Below, piece by piece: positions 14,457-18,167 of a stretch of DNA of 18,167 nucleotides. Positions within the stretch are counted from its first letter, which is position 1, and each line of letters opens with the position of its first letter. The stretch lies in NCBI GenBank assembly GCA_964445135.1, contig CAYUJW010000021.1, positions 1-18,167 of the forward strand. Direction: 5' to 3'. A model generated the notes under the pieces. That model was given only the letters and a program-made list of their open reading frames with translations, was not told the origin of the DNA and did no database searches. The DNA comes from JACOTV01 sp964445135. Its GTDB lineage: Bacteria; Patescibacteriota; Microgenomatia; UBA1406; GWC2-37-13. The translations under genes and the position numbers were made by a program.

Positions 14457-16232
14457 CTATCCATGAAGGTCAAATTGCGAAAGCAATTTCTTGTTGCCGG
14501 CAAGCTGATACTGGAGAAGGTCGCGATAAATGCCTGCGCGATTTGAAAGCTCCTTGGGACTTCCCTTATCGACCACTTTTCCCTGATCAACCACAATTAC
14601 CGTGTCAACGCTTTGAATCGTTGAAAATCGATGAGCGATGATGAGGGTGAGACGATTCTTCATCAAGTTGTCCAAACCCTTTTGGACTTCGTTTTCACTC
14701 TTTGAATCAAGGCTACTTGTTGCCTCATCCAGAATCAAGATAGGAGCATCTTTCAAGATAGCACGGGCAATTTGGATGCGTTGTTTCTGACCGCCAGATA
14801 AGCGTACGCCGCGCTCACCAACTTGCGAATCCACGCCCTTGGGGAGTTTTTTCACAAAATCCCACGCGTTGGCCAGCTTGAGTGCGCGCTCAACATCAGC
14901 AGGTGTCGCATCATCACGACCATAAGCCACATTTTCAGCAATAGTTGCTGAGAAAAGCTCGTTTTCTTGAAATACTAAAGCGATATTTTGTCGTATCGTT
15001 TGGTGATCAAGCTTGGAATACGTCTGACCATTGAGCGAAATGCTACCAGTCGTTGGTTCATAAAACTTGAGCAACAAGTTGACGATTGTCGATTTACCAA
15101 CTCCGCTATGTCCAACAAGCGCCACCTTTTCTCGAGCACCAAATGCCAAGGAAACATTGTCCAATACCATACCTGACTCTTCATATTTAAAGCTGACGTT
15201 ATTAAATGAAAGATCAGTTTTCTTCAAAAGGGGAGCGCGTTTTCTGGAAATCGCAAATGATTCGGTGACTGGTAAATCAACAACTTCAAAGTATTCTTTT
15301 GAACCACTTTCCGCCTCCTGAATACGAGCCAATATGAATGACATGGCAAAAAGCGGCATTCTTGCTTGGTTTAATAGTTGCAACAGCAATACCGTGTCTC
15401 CAAGCGTTAGTCGACCAGTATATGCATCATAAAATGCAATGGCGCTCACTCCCGTGAGAATTATGATAAGGCTGAGGTTTCGAAAAAAATCAAACACATG
15501 ATACGATCTGCTTTGAATATCATACAGCCGGTTGATTTCGGTGAGATTGGTGGATGTTGTGGTGTATTCATGCTGCTCAGTTGTAAAGCTTTTCACCAGC
15601 TTGATATTGGCAATTACTTCCTGAATGCGTCCACGCGTAACATCTTCAATTTTATTTTTCTCATTTTGTATCTCTCCCCATTTTTTGGATGAATAGTAGC
15701 TCAGCGCCAGATAAATAGGGAACAATGCAAAGGTGAGTGCCGCAATGGGAATACTAAAGTACGCCATAAAGACAATCGTGAATAAGCTCTGCAAAAGGGT
15801 AGGGAGGATAAAGTTTGACGCAGAATTCATAAACATCTGCACCACCATAATGCCGCGCGTCAACTGATTGACTATCTTGCCCGATATTTCTGAATCAAAG
15901 TAGGTTTGGGGGAGTGAGAGTATTTTTTTATAAAACACTTCAGTCAAATATTGATACAGGCGTCCGGCCATTCGATCGCCGAGCCTGTTACTTATGCCTT
16001 GAAGTACAATTCCAACCAGCGACAGAACAAACGAGCCAACAAGATACCAATAGAGATTGGACTCGCTACCAGCCCCGGTCGTTGTCTGCTTGACGATCTC
16101 GTCCACTAATAGCTTTGAGAAAAAAGGGACGATGAGTCCAACGATTGCACCAAAAAAGATGATGAGCGACAAGAGCGCAAATAAGCCGTAAAGTGGCCGA
16201 GCTAAACGAACGATTTTCCAGATATTTTTCAT
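14457..16232 (-). CDS. ABC exporter, fused transmembrane and ATPase domains (MsbA/MDR-like)
   Basis: A 591-residue half-transporter that should work as a homodimer in the cytoplasmic membrane. Residues ~1-310 are the six-helix exporter domain (for example FALLSLIIFFGAIVGLIVPFF and the pair around 150-178), containing the coupling-helix block YFDSEISGKIVNQLTRG. Residues ~340-580 are the ATPase: Walker A GHSGVGKS (374-381), Q-loop Gln422 (VFQENELF), signature LSGGQ (478-482), Walker B ILILDE (498-503), D-loop SSLDS and switch His534 (IIAHRFSTI). Every catalytic element is intact. The family exports lipids, lipid-linked glycans, peptides or drugs. Substrate cannot be inferred from sequence, though export of a glycan or lipid would fit the neighbouring surface genes. 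It is divergent from the Ig-like surface protein, with which it shares a ~100-bp control region containing an inverted repeat. Confidence 0.92.
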   Translation of the reverse strand: MKNIWKIVRLARPLYGLFALLSLIIFFGAIVGLIVPFFSKLLVDEIVKQTTTGAGSESNLYWYLVGSFVLSLVGIVLQGISNRLGDRMAGRLYQYLTEVFYKKILSLPQTYFDSEISGKIVNQLTRGIMVVQMFMNSASNFILPTLLQSLFTIVFMAYFSIPIAALTFALFPIYLALSYYSSKKWGEIQNEKNKIEDVTRGRIQEVIANIKLVKSFTTEQHEYTTTSTNLTEINRLYDIQSRSYHVFDFFRNLSLIIILTGVSAIAFYDAYTGRLTLGDTVLLLQLLNQARMPLFAMSFILARIQEAESGSKEYFEVVDLPVTESFAISRKRAPLLKKTDLSFNNVSFKYEESGMVLDNVSLAFGAREKVALVGHSGVGKSTIVNLLLKFYEPTTGSISLNGQTYSKLDHQTIRQNIALVFQENELFSATIAENVAYGRDDATPADVERALKLANAWDFVKKLPKGVDSQVGERGVRLSGGQKQRIQIARAILKDAPILILDEATSSLDSKSENEVQKGLDNLMKNRLTLIIAHRFSTIQSVDTVIVVDQGKVVDKGSPKELSNRAGIYRDLLQYQLAGNKKLLSQFDLHG

Positions 16233-16241
16233 AAATAAGTG

Positions 16242-16261
16242 TGTTTTGGACTGTCAAAACA
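16242..16261. promoter_or_regulatory. Perfect inverted repeat in the ABC exporter leader
   Basis: TGTTTTG (16242-16248) and CAAAACA (16255-16261) are perfect 7-bp arms around a 6-nt centre. It lies between the exporter's -10 box and its ATG, close to the predicted transcription start. It could be a repressor operator or an mRNA hairpin; no U-tract follows, so it is not a terminator. Confidence 0.5.
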
Positions 16262-16272
16262 GGTAGACGTTG

Positions 16273-16281
16273 ATTATATCA
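16273..16281 (-). promoter_or_regulatory. Extended -10 promoter of the ABC exporter
   Basis: The - strand reads TGATATAAT (16281-16273), the same extended -10 sequence as before the GT-C operon. It would give a leader of roughly 30-35 nt, unusually long for this window, which contains the inverted repeat. The -35 position reads TGGTCA, a moderate match. Confidence 0.55.
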
Positions 16282-16289
16282 TAATGCGC

Positions 16290-16320
16290 TTGAAATGACC
16301 ATGCAGCAGATGAGTATAAT
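16290..16320 (+). promoter_or_regulatory. Promoter of the Ig-like surface protein gene
   Basis: TTGAAA (16290-16295) and a perfect TATAAT (16315-16320) are separated by 19 bp, at the long end of the usual range. The ATG at 16335 follows after 14 nt, leaving a leader of only about 7 nt. Confidence 0.55.
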
Positions 16321-16334
16321 ATACCATACCATCC

Positions 16335-17279
16335 ATGCAACGCACTATCGCCTCATTTATTCTCGCAATACTAACCCTCTTTGTGTCGGTCCATGGAGCG
16401 CAGGCGGCCGCTCGTATAAGTATATCATCTGACGCTTTGTCTGGACAAATTGGCGATGAACATGGCATTGCAGTCTCGGCAACTCTGCGTGAAGGTGACT
16501 ATGATGGTGCAAATCCCTCAAAGGGTGAAAAGGCAGAATTTATCATTGACTCAGCTCGTGAAGGTGATCGGTGCATAACTAATGCTGCCCCAAGTGATGA
16601 CCTGGGAAAAGTGACGGGTACGTGCTATGCGAGTAAGCCAGGGTCTGTGTCAGTTTCTGTGAAGTCGCTTGATCGATCAGACACCTCAGACAAAGTCACG
16701 CTGCAATTTACCGAAGATGCAGCGCCCACTCCTGAAGCGGGAGAACCGAAAAAGGAGCTGAGTGAGTCTGAACAACAAAAACTCATGCAACAGTATCAAG
16801 CGCAGCAAGCAGGACAAGCCGGACAAGGCGCTCAGACTGGCCAGTCAACGGCTTCAACTTTGGCAAACCAACCAGGCTTGGCAGAAGAAAAGGATTCAGG
16901 AATGTCTGATGGGCTCGTCCAGGGTTCTGTTCGAAGTGCAAGCACCGTGTCTGATGAGCCATCTGTCCGATCTGATCTTGATCTTTTGAATGCACTCATA
17001 TTTCTCGCAGGAGGAGTAATTTTGATTATTGGTGGGCTCTATTTTATCTGGTATCAAATGAAGGAACACCAAGCGCGAATGCAGGCGAAACAGTATCCAC
17101 AAGTGCCCCCATCACCCACACCACCTATGTCAGTCGCGCATACGGTGCCACAAGTCGCGCCCACACCGCCTGCAGTTGATCAACCAGCAAATGTTGCGCC
17201 ACGCACACAAACGCTCAATCCGGTTGAAGTTATTGCGCGAAATGCGGTGCTGCAAGCGGAAAAAGAAAATAAGACATGA
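16335..17279 (+). CDS. Secreted Ig-like protein with membrane anchor and cytoplasmic proline-rich tail
   Basis: A 314-residue type I-like surface protein. Residues 1-24 are a signal peptide (SFILAILTLFVSVHGAQA). Residues ~27-127 look like a bacterial Ig-like (Big-type) sandwich: alternating strands ending in VSVSVKSLDRSDTSDKVTLQF, with two cysteines (C80, C97) that could form a disulfide. Residues ~128-215 are a linker rich in Glu, Gln, Gly and Ser, including QAQQAGQAGQGAQTGQS. Residues ~217-240 are one membrane helix (LNALIFLAGGVILIIGGLYFIWY). The last ~75 residues are cytoplasmic by the positive-inside rule and rich in Pro, Val and Gln (QVPPSPTPPMSV). The role is unknown; a cell-envelope scaffold or adhesion protein is plausible. 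It is divergent from the ABC exporter. The family was not recognised, so domain assignment rests on composition and strand pattern. Confidence 0.65.
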   Translation: MQRTIASFILAILTLFVSVHGAQAAARISISSDALSGQIGDEHGIAVSATLREGDYDGANPSKGEKAEFIIDSAREGDRCITNAAPSDDLGKVTGTCYASKPGSVSVSVKSLDRSDTSDKVTLQFTEDAAPTPEAGEPKKELSESEQQKLMQQYQAQQAGQAGQGAQTGQSTASTLANQPGLAEEKDSGMSDGLVQGSVRSASTVSDEPSVRSDLDLLNALIFLAGGVILIIGGLYFIWYQMKEHQARMQAKQYPQVPPSPTPPMSVAHTVPQVAPTPPAVDQPANVAPRTQTLNPVEVIARNAVLQAEKENKT

Positions 17280-17302
17280 TGCGCCTGCCAATTGCTCTCG
17301 TA

Positions 17303-17331
17303 TTGAGATACCGCGACATTTGGTGTACAAT
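17303..17331 (+). promoter_or_regulatory. Promoter of tRNA-Lys
   Basis: TTGAGA (17303-17308), a 17-bp spacer and TACAAT (17326-17331) form a good housekeeping promoter. The predicted start near 17338 lies about 9 nt before the mature tRNA. Confidence 0.7.
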
Positions 17332-17346
17332 GTGTGTCAACTGATA

Positions 17347-17419
17347 GGGCCCCTAGCTCAACTGGTAGAGCAGTTCCCTCTTAAGGAATTGGTTCAGGGT
17401 TCGAGTCCCTGGGGGCTCA
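17347..17419 (+). tRNA. tRNA-Lys (anticodon CTT)
   Basis: A 73-nt cloverleaf folds completely. The 7-bp acceptor GGGCCCC/GGGGCTC has one G-T wobble. The D stem is GCTC/GAGC, the anticodon stem GTTCC/GGAAT with loop CTCTTAA, the variable loop 5 nt, and the T stem CAGGG/CCCTG with loop TTCGAGT. The anticodon at loop positions 34-36 is CTT, decoding AAG lysine. The discriminator base is A73. The genome continues CACT, so CCA is not encoded and must be added by a nucleotidyltransferase. No repeat of the tRNA 3' end is seen elsewhere in the window, so there is no sign of an integrated element. Confidence 0.97.
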
Positions 17420-17467
17420 CACTATACGGGTTTACAGTGCTTCTTCAAATTTAAGACGCTCATTTGC

Positions 17468-17473
17468 TACAAT
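17468..17473 (+). promoter_or_regulatory. -10 box of the DHFR-like gene
   Basis: TACAAT stands 6 nt before the ATG at 17480, which suggests another leaderless start. No good -35 is found at 16-18 bp; TTCAAA at 17444-17449 is a weak candidate. Read-through from the tRNA promoter is possible because no terminator is seen between them. Confidence 0.4.
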
Positions 17474-17479
17474 TACTTC

Positions 17480-18037
17480 ATGGGTAAAATAATCGCTGGC
17501 ATGAGTATGTCTCTGGATGGGTACGTGAATGACCAATTGGGAAGCGTGGACGCACTGTATTCTGACTTTGATCAACTTCATGAGGCGGCAGTATTTCAGG
17601 AAATGATTAAAAATACGGGCGCAGTAATCATGGGAAAACACACGTTTGAGATGGCAGATCCCTTTGAGTGGGCCAATGATGATTACGAATTTCAAAATCC
17701 AATTTTTGTCGTGACCCACACGCCACCTGTGAAGTATCCAAAAGGAAACGGGAAACTGAGTTTTACATTTGTGACTGACGGGATCGAAAGTGCGGTATTA
17801 CAGGCCAAGAGTGCGGCAGGGGACAAGGATGTGCAAGTAGTCGGCGCAAACACCATCCAGCAATGCCTAAACGCCGGATTATGCGATGAATTGCAAATAG
17901 ACATTTTGCCCGTACTTCTTGGGGAAGGCAAAAAACTATTTGAACACATTAACACAGATAGCGTTCGGCTTCAAAGAACAAACGTGGAAAAACCAACCTC
18001 GCAAAGAACGAGTCTTACTTTTAAAGTATGCAAATAG
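17480..18037 (+). CDS. Dihydrofolate reductase family protein (RibD C-terminal-like)
   Basis: A 185-residue protein of the DHFR/RibD-C superfamily, resembling the YwjB/YyaP group. Seen: the N-terminal strand and cofactor loop GKIIAGMSMSLDGYVND (2-18), IMGKHTFEMA (50-59), FVVTHTPP (76-83), the NADPH-binding VQVVGANTIQQCLNAGLCDEL (118-138), and IDILPVLLGEGKKLF (140-154). Length and motif order fit a complete protein. These proteins are NADPH-dependent reductases, but most have no proven substrate and are not the essential folate DHFR or the riboflavin RibD reductase. It follows tRNA-Lys by 60 nt and is the last gene in the window. The family is widely shared among bacteria, and its stand-alone position suggests acquisition by transfer (inference). 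Confidence 0.85.
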   Translation: MGKIIAGMSMSLDGYVNDQLGSVDALYSDFDQLHEAAVFQEMIKNTGAVIMGKHTFEMADPFEWANDDYEFQNPIFVVTHTPPVKYPKGNGKLSFTFVTDGIESAVLQAKSAAGDKDVQVVGANTIQQCLNAGLCDELQIDILPVLLGEGKKLFEHINTDSVRLQRTNVEKPTSQRTSLTFKVCK

Positions 18038-18167
18038 ACAGGGTCTGCGACGTATACCTCCTATTTTGGCCAACTAACTAACGCCGCGTTAAGATCGCTA
18101 CTGAAGCAGCATATTTACACATGAAATTGAATTCGTATTATGTATATACTAGTGCTTGAATTATATG

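Noticed and set aside
17347..17419. tRNA-Lys as an integration site
   Set aside because: No direct repeat of the tRNA 3' end, integrase or phage-like gene occurs in the window.
1..18167. Alternative genetic code with TGA as glycine
   Set aside because: The RmlC-like and Ig-like genes end at TGA and no conserved domain continues past it.
18127..18167. Promoter and ATG for a next gene at the right edge
   Set aside because: TTGAAT and TATACT are only 12 bp apart, and the ATG at 18165-18167 has no following sequence to judge.

Overview
This looks like a fragment of an uncultivated small bacterium, most likely Patescibacteria (Candidate Phyla Radiation, Parcubacteria-like). That is inferred from style, not from a marker phylogeny. 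Genes are densely packed, Shine-Dalgarno motifs are nearly absent, several -10 boxes sit directly against start codons, the tRNA has no encoded CCA, and there is much cell-surface glycan machinery of a type common in that group. TGA is a normal stop at 3284-3286 and 17277-17279, so the Gly-recoded lineages (Gracilibacteria, Absconditabacteria) are unlikely. A 100-N gap flanked by a 55-bp exact duplication shows the window is a metagenome-style scaffold.

Region 1 (1-4756, + strand) is a surface-glycan locus. It holds the 3' part of a GT2 glycosyltransferase, glucose-1-phosphate cytidylyltransferase (RfbF), an NDP-sugar SDR epimerase/dehydratase, an RmlC-family 3,5-epimerase, and a Rossmann/SAF-domain oxidoreductase cut by the gap. 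Together they suggest synthesis of a CDP-linked modified hexose, but no CDP-glucose 4,6-dehydratase is visible.

Region 2 (4864-9385, + strand) holds two polytopic GT-C-type membrane proteins separated by only 2 nt. They are followed by a secreted GH-A-like TIM-barrel protein with a C-terminal carboxypeptidase-regulatory-like domain. These probably act in assembly or trimming of lipid-linked surface glycan.

Region 3 (9513-11336, - strand) is the translational GTPase TypA/BipA. An intrinsic terminator separates it from the gene upstream.

Region 4 (11506-14401) is a regulatory island. A LexA-type repressor (+) is divergent from a 547-residue unknown protein (-) whose C-terminus looks like a RelE/ParE toxin fold. 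Both have consensus-like promoters whose -10 boxes lie 6-7 nt from the start codons, and an SOS-like box lies inside the lexA promoter. A 198-residue orphan gene converges on lexA and overlaps its 3' end. This is the part most likely to hold something undescribed.

Region 5 (14457-18167) holds a full-length ABC exporter (-), and divergent from it a secreted, membrane-anchored Ig-like protein (+). Then come a tRNA-Lys(CTT) with its own promoter and a DHFR/RibD-C-like reductase. I see no further gene in 18038-18167, and no gene-free stretch is longer than 300 bases. No CRISPR array, insertion sequence, rRNA or attachment site was seen.
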